Shown here in pieces: positions 34,083-43,711 of a stretch of 64,000 nt of DNA. The stretch covers positions 7,738,865 to 7,802,864 of the forward strand of contig JAGPXD010000002.1 of the NCBI GenBank assembly GCA_020746995.1, given 5' to 3'. The stretch is from Plectosphaerella cucumerina (lineage: Eukaryota; Ascomycota; Sordariomycetes; Glomerellales; Plectosphaerellaceae). The position numbers and the translations under genes are program-made. Below the pieces are notes generated by a model. The model made no database searches, was not told where the DNA came from, and worked only from the letters and a program-made list of their open reading frames with translations. Within the stretch, counting starts at the first letter, position 1. Each line of letters starts with the position of its first letter.

Positions 34083-34904
34083 CTACCCAGCATTCACAAC
34101 TCCACAAGCCCCGGAGAGTCGATTATTCAAGTTGTCCAGAGCGTTGAGTGCCTTGACATGTGGATTGTTCGCCCCCGTCGTAGCTTCCGTGTACAATTCC
34201 TTCACCTGGTTCCTGATTGCTTCCGTCAATCCAGGGCTGGCAGTAAGTGTGTCCTCAAGTTTGACCGCTTGATAGCTAAAGCCGCCGGGGGTTGTTGCCG
34301 TGACCGTCTTGATAGTCAGGTTGTTGATGGTTTCAAGCTTCTTGTACAAGTGCTGATGCATGTCGGCAACGCGCTCTGCCCTGATCACTTTGAAGGATGC
34401 AACGACATTGTCTAAATGGCCTTTAACGGTCGTCATCTGCTCTGGCGTGGCCTCCTCCTTGAGGGCCTCGAGGGTCTTCACGCCTTCCCCGATGAACTGG
34501 GCAAAGTTGGGGGTGTTCCCAGTGGTGAAGGTGCCCTCCTTTAAGAGCTGTCTGTAGTCGAAGTTGATCGGGCTGAGTCTAGCCCTAACCCGGTTGGCGG
34601 CTGTGTGCGGGTCGGGGGTGACGTTGTTGCCGATGTTTGTGTCTTCGCCGGTGTCAGGTGGGTTGTTGTTCCACGTCGCGCCGCCGTGTTTGACGTATTT
34701 GCAGAATTCGTCAAAGTTGCATGACTCGTCTGAAAGAGAACCCTTGCAGAGGTTTGCAGTCCAGGTTTCCCCACGACCATAAATGTCGATTTCGGCGCGG
34801 TAAATACTGAAGTAGTAGACAAAATTATACGGACCTGCGCGTATGGACGCCAGAGCCTGGTGGCAGAGGAAGAGAGCGCCGAGGGCGACTGAGATGACTT
34901 TCAT
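34083..34904 (-). CDS. Secreted protein of unknown function
   Basis: Single-exon gene, 273 residues. A clear signal peptide (MKVISVALGALFLCHQALA) is followed by a Cys-containing N-terminal part (IRAGPYNFVYYFSIYRAEID, then RGETWTANLCKGSLSDESCN and FDEFCKYVKHGG). The C-terminal two thirds is predicted helical by eye (FIGEGVKTLEALKEEATPEQ, VKGHLDNVVASFKVIRAERV, MHQHLYKKLETI). I do not recognise a named family. It sits between the LysM/chitinase relic and the 2EXR gene, in a stretch of secreted cell-wall-related genes, so a function in the same process is possible but unproven. The open frame, signal peptide and codon use support a real gene. Confidence 0.75.
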   Translation of the reverse strand: MKVISVALGALFLCHQALASIRAGPYNFVYYFSIYRAEIDIYGRGETWTANLCKGSLSDESCNFDEFCKYVKHGGATWNNNPPDTGEDTNIGNNVTPDPHTAANRVRARLSPINFDYRQLLKEGTFTTGNTPNFAQFIGEGVKTLEALKEEATPEQMTTVKGHLDNVVASFKVIRAERVADMHQHLYKKLETINNLTIKTVTATTPGGFSYQAVKLEDTLTASPGLTEAIRNQVKELYTEATTGANNPHVKALNALDNLNNRLSGACGVVNAG

Positions 34905-35509
34905 AACAGCAGAGATGGCCTTAAGACGAATATGTGATGATTGACAGAGGGTGTCTGCTCATGAATAGACCAAGAGACCGGAAAGGATTGGAGAGATATG
35001 GGCTCGTTCATGTGCTTTGCCAAGGGACTGCTGTCTTCATTTGGATTTAAAATTCACTCCAGATCCGAGGATATGACCCCGTCGACTTGACATATGACAC
35101 GAGATGACTGTCAGACCTTCTCAATACTATGTCGTCGGCTATTTGGCAACAGTTCCGGCCTGGAAAGAATTGTCCCACCCTGGGAGCGGGAAGCCACATG
35201 AGAAAGGGGGTGCTTTCGACGGAGTTGCCGTGCTGACAGGATCCTACCTCATCATGCCGCGACTCCCAGGGATCTACACGCACTGCGGTGGAATCTGACC
35301 GCACCTGTGTAGAAGCCGGCGTGGGCTGTTCGGGCCGTTGCATGAATTGTGTGTCTGTCACCATCGACTCAGTGACAGACACACATGCATGCAACTCGCA
35401 TCTTATGAACCTAATCCGTAAATGACTGAGGTGGAGGGTTTGCGCCATTTGACCTCGATAAGTGGCTATTCGGTCATCTTGTCAGATGATGTTCGTCTTA
35501 CTCGAACCC
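34905..35509. other. Intergenic 605 bp with a perfect hairpin
   Basis: No gene. It carries the inverted repeat listed separately at 35348-35385. Confidence 0.45.
35348..35385. repeat. 14-bp perfect inverted repeat (hairpin)
   Basis: Arms TGTGTGTCTGTCAC and GTGACAGACACACA are exact reverse complements separated by a 10-nt loop. It lies about 125 bp downstream of the 2EXR gene stop, so it could be a 3' processing element, or the relic of a small inverted-repeat element. No target-site duplication was recognised. Confidence 0.7.
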
Positions 35510-36727
35510 TTATGGTTCATGTTCGACCCTAGGAGGATACCACCAGCGGCGCTCGATGCCTCCTCTGCCACGCCCTCGCCCTCGCCCTCGCCCTCCGCCC
35601 CTCACTCTCTGCTGCGATGCCACTCTGCGGGCGTAATCCACTTCGCAGGGGTCCTGGACCTCGAGGTGGCACTTTGCCGGACATAGGCGGAACATGATGA
35701 CAGGCTGGAGCCGGGGTATCTGTTGGAGGTTTTCGGCGGCCCAAGGGTGATCGCTTAGACCCATGTTGAACGCCAAATCGATATTGCCCTCGAAAGAGAG
35801 CGTCGGGGTGAAAATGTCCCCCACAGGTAGCAGCGCGCCCTGCTCGGCCTCGTCGCGCCACCGGAAGTATAGCCAAGCCAGTTTTGCCGAGTTTGACCAC
35901 TTCGTCACCCGGTCTTGTAGCTTCGCTGTCTGTCCGAAGAAGGAGGCGGCGTCGGCGTCGGTCTGACAAAAGGTCTGCCATAGAACACATGCCTTTTCAA
36001 TGCCTTTCCAGTCCTTGATCGGGTCCACCAGAGCAATGGGAGAATCGCCAAGGGTGCCGAAGAGACCATCGCCAACAAGTGAGGCTTCGGCTGTCGAGGC
36101 GTGGATCGTCACCGTCTGCAGGCACATGAGGTACTTCTGTCTGCAACGACCAAGAGACAAGACTGCGTTTCCCTGTGCCTCCCACCCCAGTCGAAGGTCC
36201 TGGGAGGGTCCGAAGGGGAGGATGACCGCCGCAGCGAGAGACACCTCAGCTGCCTCGTACCTGCTGGCCACCTCGGTAATCCATCGCACAGGATCCGGCC
36301 GCGCAGGGAGTTCAACCAGACTTCCGTCGCCGTAGTCGCCGGCCGGGTGCCAGTTGAGGTGGGCAATGTCCTGGCTTGGCCTGATCCAACAACCTTCGGG
36401 TTGCTGCAGCCAGTGGCATGCGAGGCCCTCCAGGCCCAGCTGTCGAGGGGGTATGTCGGCGCACCTGGACTCAGCGACAACCTCGCGAGCTTCGCGGCAC
36501 ACTTTGGAGATGAGCGGCCACCTGCCGGTCTGGGTCGTCGTCACGTTGAGTCTGCACCATGAGAGACGGACCGGGTCGCCGACGGAGTTGTGTGCCTGGC
36601 GGGCTGGGTAATCGAGCTCCACCACACGGCGGGCAGGGAGGCACTCGTTCCATATCATGCGGCGCAATTCGCTAGGAAGGTTGCTGAATTGAGGGAAGCC
36701 CTCGAGGAGCGGGGTTGATTGTGCCAT
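35510..36727 (-). CDS. 2EXR domain protein with Arg/Gly-rich tail
   Basis: Single exon, 405 residues. The N-terminus FPQFSNLPSELRRMIWNECL followed by ARRVVELDY is the 2EXR motif (a domain of unknown function very widespread in filamentous ascomycetes), with the second block RWPLISKVCREAREVV. The middle is typical of long 2EXR proteins (WLQQPEGCWIRPSQDIAHLN). The C-terminus has an RG-repeat tail (RVRGGGRGRGRGRGRGG) encoded by a CCCTCG-type microsatellite at about 35570-35600, which may vary in length. No catalytic function is known for the family. RG tails usually contact RNA, but this is inference. Confidence 0.82.
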   Translation of the reverse strand: MAQSTPLLEGFPQFSNLPSELRRMIWNECLPARRVVELDYPARQAHNSVGDPVRLSWCRLNVTTTQTGRWPLISKVCREAREVVAESRCADIPPRQLGLEGLACHWLQQPEGCWIRPSQDIAHLNWHPAGDYGDGSLVELPARPDPVRWITEVASRYEAAEVSLAAAVILPFGPSQDLRLGWEAQGNAVLSLGRCRQKYLMCLQTVTIHASTAEASLVGDGLFGTLGDSPIALVDPIKDWKGIEKACVLWQTFCQTDADAASFFGQTAKLQDRVTKWSNSAKLAWLYFRWRDEAEQGALLPVGDIFTPTLSFEGNIDLAFNMGLSDHPWAAENLQQIPRLQPVIMFRLCPAKCHLEVQDPCEVDYARRVASQQRVRGGGRGRGRGRGRGGIERRWWYPPRVEHEP

Positions 36728-37422
36728 GTGTAGTGGTTCGGGACCGGAGAAGAATTGAAGGGTTGTCAGTGGAAAAGGTAGAAGTGTCAGCTCGGTCCGG
36801 GCGGGCCAGCCTGAAAAGGGAAACGACGGGCGAGTGGCAAAAGCCGATTGAATCGATGCAGGGCAGGTTTGAAGAAACTTACTGCTTCAGGAACAAAAGT
36901 GAAGGTCATGCTCACTGCAGGAACCCGCCTTCACTCAAACAGCGGAAGCACGGGGGTGGAGTAGTGCTCCGGGTCCGGGGCAAGGCCATATTTGCACCCC
37001 CTGTTCTCGGACGACACTATCACTCTGTCGGCTGACAGCTGACGGCTGACGGCTGACGTGCATGAGCAACTTGGGAAGGCAAGTATTGACATGAGTTTTG
37101 TCAGCAGCTTCTCAGTGAGGCAAGTCAGATCGCTTAGCATTTGTAGCAATCTCGGCTTGGCAATGTTTTGCGAGGTGCCCTCATCTGACTTGGGGTAAGA
37201 CTGAACGATGGCCGGGTCTCGCCTCGGCGTTTATTCCCCCCCGCCAATGTTTCTGGAAAGACAACGGGCTGCATTGGGAGAAAGGAGAGGTTCGACACGC
37301 CGTTGATAGTGAATGTAGATGTGTAATATACGAGGAACTGTCTTGCACCTTGTAGAGACCCAGGAAGAACCACGACTCCTAAGATCTCTCACCGAGTAGT
37401 TTATTCTACCCTATCTACAGTC
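36728..37422. other. Intergenic 695 bp, divergent promoters
   Basis: Divergent region between the 2EXR gene and the LysM gene. Contains a short run of CTGACAGCTGACGG-like repeats near 37031-37060. No coding sequence. Confidence 0.45.
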
Positions 37423-38889
37423 ATGTCATGCCTTCTTGTTGGTATCTTTCTGCTGGGCCTTGTTGCTGCCCAGGACTCGAACAATAGGCTTATGGGTGCA
37501 AACCCCAACCTCCCCATCGACCCGAATACATCGACATACTGCAGTCTGTGCCCCCCGTGAAGTGCAATCCAGACGCGAGACCATGGCTAACATAGCACAG
37601 GCTGGTACTGGGACAATTTAGACGGCCAAGTATTGTGCAGCGACATTCTCCAGGCCTGGCAGATCAACTTGGACGACTTTAGGCGATGGGTGAGCTCCTC
37701 CACCAAGTTGAGGACATTTTCTGACACTCCGAAGAACCCTTCCATCAACGCCGACTGCAGCAACTTACAGGGTGGGCGGTCTTACTGCATCGAGGCCTGG
37801 GATGAGCCTGATGTTCCCGCCGTCACGACGACCACGACGGGAACCTCGATTACACAAAGTCAAATTGTGACGACGACGACGGTTGTCTCGACTACTCAAG
37901 GTGAAACTGCCACGACCACGACAGCCGGAACCTCGGTGCAGACTCCCCAGCCCATCCAGCCCGGCATGGTGTCCAACTGTAACCGTTTTTACTTTGTGAA
38001 GTCCGGCGACCGCTGCGATGCCATTGCTGCGAGCGCCGGCATCAATCTGTCTCAGTTCCATGATTGGAACCCTCTTATCGGCACTGAATGTGTCGGCATC
38101 TGGGCCAATGTCAATGTGTGCACCGGAATCATCGGACTCTCCCCCGGAACGCTCACCACGATCACCCGTGCCTCGACCACGACCGCATTCACCGGCATCA
38201 CCACGCCACAGCCGATCCAACCAGGCATGGTAGCTGACTGTAACCGCTTCTACTTTGTCCAGACTGATGACGGCTGCGACGCCATCGCTGCCAGAAACGG
38301 TATCTCCCCCGCTCAGTTCCACGCTTGGAACCCGCAGATTGGAACCTCTTGCGCCGGGCTTTGGGCCAACGTCAACGTGTGTATTGGTGTCATCGGGTCG
38401 ACCCCCACGACAAGGCCGGCATCCGTGACCACGACCACGGCGGGCAATGGCATAGCAACTCCTACTCCCATCCAGCCGGGGGTGGTCTCCAACTGTAACC
38501 GGTTCTACCTTGTGAAGACTGACGATGGGTGTGATGCCATAGCAGCTCGCCATGGCATCTCGCCCGCTCAATTCCATGCCTGGAACCCGCAGATCGGCAC
38601 CTCGTGCGCTGGACTTTGGGCCAACGTCAACGTCTGCGTCGGCGTCGTCGGGTCCACGCCCACGACTACCCTGCCCCCGAGCAATGGCGTTGCGACCCCG
38701 TCGCCCACGCAGCCCAACATTGTGGCCAATTGCGCCCGATTCTACTTTGTTAAGCAGGACGAGACGTGCGATACGGTCGCAAAGATCAACGGCATCACCG
38801 TTGCCCAGCTGAAGGAGTGGAACCGCAATGTCGGCAGCAACTGTGGAGGGCTCTGGGCCAACGCCTATGCCTGTGTCAGATTGATCTGA
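37423..38889 (+). CDS. Secreted multi-LysM protein (five LysM modules)
   Basis: Exons 37423-37543, 37601-37689 and 37735-38889, 454 residues. Signal peptide MSCLLVGIFLLGLVAA. The first, divergent LysM (about 38-85) spans both introns (YCSWYWDNLDGQVLCSDI ... NPSINADCSNLQGGRSYC). Four canonical fungal LysM modules follow, each beginning CNRFYFV or CARFYFV and ending GLWANVNVCIGV or similar, joined by Thr-rich linkers (TTTTTGTSITQ, SVTTTTAG). Modules 3 and 4 are almost identical at protein and DNA level, a recent duplication. No catalytic domain, so it is a chitin- or glycan-binding protein, a candidate LysM effector or protector of its own wall. Neighbouring LysM-chitinase relic fits the known linkage of LysM genes and subgroup C chitinases. 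Confidence 0.92.
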
Positions 38890-39319
38890 TCGCGAGGACA
38901 TGGGAGGGTGACGTTGGGGTCATACAAATTAGTGTCGTGAAGAGCCAGCAATACACACTGGCCGGCTTTGCAATGAAGCTTGGTGAGCTTGACTCGACCC
39001 ACGTGCCTCATCCGCAATGTTTTTGACTGTTCATTTGACGTCATGGCGATGAAAATCTGGCCAAGATCCTTAGGCGTAGCCTTGGCTGGCGGCGGGCTCG
39101 GCACACGGCATCTCCATCGACAACCAAGTCGGAGATCCCACAAACACTGGGGCGCCCAGCGCTTGGCTCACCTAGCACACCCGAACATGTGGGCGCTTGA
39201 TGTCATGGCTGGGAACGACGCGCGGTTCATCATGTTTAAAGCTTCAGTCAGCCCCATGCCATTTGGATGTTTCGAGTATCTCAGAACTTTCGGCCATCCA
39301 GGCCGCGACTCAAGACACA
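38890..39319. other. Intergenic 430 bp, promoter of the transporter gene
   Basis: No gene visible. An in-frame ATG upstream of the chosen transporter start (39200) lies here and could extend that protein by 40 residues. Confidence 0.45.
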
Positions 39320-40663
39320 ATGCCGAACGACTCGCAGACACAGTCCCGGCGAGAGCCTGATACGACAGCCGACGACAGAACAGCAGTCCCACAAGTTGAC
39401 CGAGTCAGTTCCAGGGACGACGATCGCGACCTCGAAAGCGGTTCATTTCCAAAGACCAAGAGCGACAGCACCACCGAGAAATCTTCAGCACCACTCCCCT
39501 TCACCGAGCGAGCAGTTCGCGTCACTTGGGCCTGGTTCCCTTGCACCATGTCAACGGGGGCCCTCGCCTCACTCATCAACGTCCAGCCATTCGAGTTCCC
39601 CGGCCTGACCACGATTGGAAAGATCTTTTACATTCTCAACCTCATCCTGTTCGTCACCTTTTCGACCCTCATCGTCATCCGCTTCATCAAGAAGCCCCTC
39701 GCGCTCTCCACCTCCCTCCATCACCCGTCTGAATCCTTCTTCTTCGGGTCCTTCTGGGTCAGCATTGCCCTCATCATCAACGGCGCCCAAGGGTACGGCG
39801 TCCCAGAATCCGGGCCATGGCTCGTCTCGGCGCTCAAAGTGCTCTTCTGGATTTACATTGCCTGCGCCCTCATCGTCGCAGTCTTTGAGTACCACGTCAT
39901 CTTCGAGGTCGAAAAGCTCAGCCTCTCCGATGCCGTGCCGGCGTGGATCCTCCCGGCTTACCCTTTCCTCGTCACCGGCACCGTCGCTGCCAACATTGCT
40001 GAGACCCAGCCGGACGGGAGCGCTCTTCAAATAATCGTCGCCGGTCTCATGGGCCAGGGTCTCGGCTGGATTCTCGCCCTGTTCGTGTACGTTGTCTACC
40101 TCACCCGGCTCATCGCCAACGACATGCCGCCACCTTCGACACGGCCTGGCATGTATGTGTCTGTCGGTCCTGCAGCCTACACATGCGCCGGGCTTGTCGG
40201 GCTCGGCAAGCAGGCACAAACAGTTCTGCCCGACGGCTTCCTTGGCGTCACCAGCTTACAAGTCGGCGACGTCTGGCGGTCTTGTTCTGTTGCCGCGGCG
40301 CTCTTCCTATGGCTCATCGCCCTCTGGTTCTCTTGCCTTACCACCGTCTCCATCTTCCGCGTCATGAAGAGGATGAACTTTACCCTGCAATGGTGGGCAT
40401 TTGTCTTCCCCAACGCTGGTCTGGCCATTGCCACGATTCAGCTCGGGGATTCTCTGGACAGCTTTGGCCTCAAGGCCTTTGGAGCCGCCATAACGGTTGT
40501 TCTGGTTGCCCTTTGGTTGCTTTGCGCCTTCTGTCACTTGCGCGCTCTGTGGAATCGGGAGCTCTTGGCTGTTGGGAAAGACATGGGTGTCGAGGAGGTA
40601 AATAACACCCACGATGAGAAGAAGATTGACCGGAGGAGGAAGACAGAGAGGGGGTTTACCTAG
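39320..40663 (+). CDS. TDT-family transporter (SSU1/Mae1-like, SLAC1 fold)
   Basis: Plasma-membrane anion transporter, 447 residues from ATG 39320 (CACAATGCC). About ten membrane spans: VTWAWFPCTMSTGALASLIN (span 1, typical of the family), FYILNLILFVTFSTLIVI, SFFFGSFWVSIALIINGAQG, VLFWIYIACALIVAVFEYHV, AWILPAYPFLVTGTVAANIA, and further C-terminal spans ending with TVVLVALWLLCAFCHLRALW. Hydrophilic Ser/Asp-rich N-terminus and Lys/Arg-rich C-terminus are cytosolic. Relatives export sulfite (Ssu1) or import malate (Mae1); the sequence does not allow a choice between them. No introns. An upstream in-frame ATG exists at 39200. Confidence 0.88.
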   Translation: MPNDSQTQSRREPDTTADDRTAVPQVDRVSSRDDDRDLESGSFPKTKSDSTTEKSSAPLPFTERAVRVTWAWFPCTMSTGALASLINVQPFEFPGLTTIGKIFYILNLILFVTFSTLIVIRFIKKPLALSTSLHHPSESFFFGSFWVSIALIINGAQGYGVPESGPWLVSALKVLFWIYIACALIVAVFEYHVIFEVEKLSLSDAVPAWILPAYPFLVTGTVAANIAETQPDGSALQIIVAGLMGQGLGWILALFVYVVYLTRLIANDMPPPSTRPGMYVSVGPAAYTCAGLVGLGKQAQTVLPDGFLGVTSLQVGDVWRSCSVAAALFLWLIALWFSCLTTVSIFRVMKRMNFTLQWWAFVFPNAGLAIATIQLGDSLDSFGLKAFGAAITVVLVALWLLCAFCHLRALWNRELLAVGKDMGVEEVNNTHDEKKIDRRRKTERGFT

Positions 40664-40875
40664 GTAATGTTTATAGAGAATAAATAAGTTAAAGTCTAGG
40701 GCCCTAGAGAATTATATATCTCTCGGGGGGTATACTACAGGAATACTTACCTACTTTTCTATAAAACTGTAGCCACTGCAATCGTCATCTCAAGAGGCAA
40801 CGGCGAGATCGCCTTGACACCGCATGCAGACGCGAATGATTGCATGTCCATGCGCTATTATATATAATTCAATTT

Positions 40876-41853
40876 CTAACAACCCGGGAACCTCAACCGC
40901 TTAAGTCCTCGCCGCCCGCGCCAAGCATTCGTACCTTCCTGCAACTCGACGCAGCCATACAAGAGCCAACTCCATTTGCTCAGGAACTTCTCAGTGACCT
41001 CCCAGCCATTCGGTGACCACGGATCCGTCCACGCTATGATAGCTGTGGCGTCAGGGCCTGTCTGGTCTCCCGCGTCCACAACGTCATGGCACAGATCATC
41101 TTCATTGACGGCGTCCTCACCGTACGCCACGACGGCCTCGAGAAAGTTGCTTCGCATGCGGGGACAAGGAAAGAGATCAATCCAGGGGTGGTGTTCAACG
41201 GACGCCTGCAGAGTGGTCGGACACATTGTGGCAGGATACGAAATGGAGGCCGACGGCAAGGGGCCGTGCAGGTTGAAAGGTGATATGGCGTCGTAAGAGA
41301 GCCAGCCGTCATCGAAGCCCAGGATCTCCACGTTTCGGGCAAAAGCGAGGAATACGTTGGAGCGTACTGTGTCTGCCAGATGGATGAGGTTGGGCGTTCC
41401 GAGCTTATAGACACTCGACGCTTGCCTGGCGAAGTTCTCCAAAGCCGCCCTGTTTTCCGGTCGTCCCAACCGACATTGAAGTAGCATAACAGTTGCGACA
41501 GTGCCGGCGTTGTTCAATGGGCGGGTATGATGCACGTGCTCTGCCTGGTATTCAAGCGTATTGCCCGAGGGCTCCTGCCGGCCTTGCACGGATTCTTGTA
41601 TCCTCCGACCTGAAGTCTAAAGTTAGCTATGAGAGGCTTATGAATAGCCTTGGCTAGGGTAGAAGTGCGACAAACGTCTGGCTCTTTGGTTGAGGCGGTT
41701 TTGCAGCTTTCGCCGCTTGGCTTGGTCGGTGGTACCTGTCCAGTCTTCGTCCACGCTGCCGAATTCAGCCACTCGTGAGAACATGTGGGCCACGACAGCG
41801 GTTGAGACCTCGTGGGTCGCGTCCATGGTGGGTTTCGCTTCAGGGCGTGTCAT
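40876..41853 (-). CDS. bZIP transcription factor with DUF3425 domain
   Basis: Exons 41853-41676 and 41609-40876 (66-nt intron, donor GTTTGT), 303 residues. After splicing the basic region reads QAKRRKLQNRLNQRARRRR, the fungal bZIP basic signature; a leucine zipper is short or absent, as in many DUF3425 proteins. The C-terminal DUF3425 domain has LIHLADTVRSNVFLAFARNV, HPWIDLFPCPRMRSNFLEAV, DDLCHDVV, then WTDPWSPNGWEVTEKFLSKW and WLLYGCVELQEGTNAWRGRR. Alternative ATG at 41826. Regulon unknown; members are often in secondary-metabolism or stress regions, which is inference here. Confidence 0.88.
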
Positions 41854-42934
41854 CTGATGAGTGGACAAAGTTCCAAAGGGCAGGGGTGAAAGTCGCTATA
41901 TGCATACGGCTGACAAGTTGACCAAGAGATGCTGTCCTTCTAGTAGCAGAGATGATACATGACGTCAGTGAGTGAAGACTCACAAGGAGGCGTCTAAAAT
42001 GCCGTGGCGGCCTCTATGTGCCGACGCGTGGGGGTGAGCTTGCCCGGGAACCGAGGGATTCGTGTCAGCTGGTTGCATAAGGGTTAAGCGGTCTTCGAAT
42101 GTATTAGTGGGTTCATGTCAGCAGCTTGCATTAGCGGGCTTCGGATGTGGTCAGTAGTGGACTACTGGATCCATGTCAGCAGCTTGCATTAGATCGTGAT
42201 TGGTAACATGGTCCACCGGACAAACGGAGAATCTCATGAATCTAGCATTAACTGGGGCCCTGTGGCGAATAGCCTACACTACTGACTCAAGCGTTGACGT
42301 GATATCCCCTCGGTGAGGTGCCTGAGCTGCATTTACATGTGAGATGTCGGTCCGACCCCATGCCAAATTTCACGTACGTAGTCCGGGCGGAAAGATGTCG
42401 GACTTAAAGTAAAGGTCTTCATGGCCGCGGCCGAACTGCCCGTGATTCCTCCGAGATGACATGGATGCCGGCGACCCGTATATATTGTTAGTGAGGTGAA
42501 TGGGAATGGCAATGCTTCTCGAAGAACTTGCATCGTCAAACTCGGTGATACATTGGTTGGCCGTATCAAGGGCGCCAACATTGCATTGGTCTTGTTACGG
42601 CGAACGTTAAAGGCCACAGCCTCGTCGGTCTCGTAGGGTGGAGATTGTTTGGTCCTGCCCATCACATAAAAGTTCAACGCACGTTGCCGCTGTCACTAGA
42701 CCAGCCACCTTCAAGCTAGGGCCACATGCATCGAAAACAACCATCCCAAAGTAGTACCTTATTTAAAGTCGATCACTTACTGCGCAAGCTTGGAAACTTG
42801 CAATGCTAATGCCTCCTTTCGGATGCCGGCGGCGATATAAGTCCAGTACTTCCCCGTCTAATGTCTTTACCATTTCACTTCACTTAACCTTCTTCCCAAC
42901 CAATGCACTTGAGATAAAAAGAACGGATTGCAAT
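41854..42934. other. Intergenic 1.08 kb with short direct repeats
   Basis: No convincing gene. Two exact 19-bp copies of TGTCAGCAGCTTGCATTAG lie at about 42116 and 42174, with a diverged third at 42064 (TGTCAGCTGGTTGCATAA), a period of 52-58 bp. Could be a decayed tandem repeat or small element. Confidence 0.5.
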
Positions 42935-43259
42935 ATGGACCCTCGCCAATACACCAAAACCCAGCAGCAGCCTGTCCAGGAAGTTTTCTCGTCCAGCATT
43001 CCAGCTGGAGTGGCTTGTATGTCGGGACTTGGGTACGCAGTCCCGAAAATGCCTTGGAATGTCATGGCCTCGAAAAACCTGGAGCAAGCTCCTGTTCGTC
43101 AATCATCTGATACAATCGAAAAGATGAAGGATGATCTCCTGGATTGCAGTTCGACAAGATTGAAGAAGTGTAAGGCCTTTTCCCTTGAAATTTATGCAGT
43201 CACGACGAATAGCTAATAGTTTCGCAGCCAGGTGGTATCATCTAAAATTATTCAAATGA
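42935..43259 (+). CDS. Small hypothetical protein
   Basis: Possible two-exon gene: 42935-43169 and 43228-43259, 88 residues, starting MDPRQYTKTQQQPVQEVFSS and containing IPAGVACMSGLGYAVPKM. The intron of 58 nt (GTAAGG...TTTCGCAG) is well formed, and exon phases agree. No signal peptide and no recognised domain. The upstream frame is also open without a stop, but the chosen ATG has a fair context (CAATATGG). Weakly supported; transcript data would be needed. Confidence 0.4.
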
Positions 43260-43711
43260 GAGCACTTGGTACAGCGATGTGGGAAGACCATGTATCATCT
43301 GTCGATAGGAAGGGGGCATAATCCATCGTTAGGCGTTGCTCAATATCCACATTATTCTACGTTACTTCAAACCTTGCCCGAAGTAGATATGGGCTGCGTA
43401 GAAGCCTTAAGGGCGCTATATGGCCGTGGTTCAATAAAGATCCGACGCGTGATGACGTTCCCCTCACGGCGGTACTAGACACTCCTTTGAAGCGGGCGCC
43501 TCAGTGGTGTCTAGACCCACAGCACTAATGCATGCTGCTGACGCTCTGCAACGAGGTGGGCAGGATGTCCCAGCCGGAATTACAGCAGCACCCATGAGCA
43601 ACACAAAGTAGATCTACGCGAATAAAGCAGACTCAAAGGAATTCAAATAGACCGTTCAAGATACAAACACAAGGTTCTCTACAGACTATCCGCCTGGCCA
43701 ACGTCCAGCTC
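43260..43711. other. Intergenic 452 bp, no gene seen
   Basis: Convergent region between the small hypothetical gene and the SDR. Nothing supported. Confidence 0.45.
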
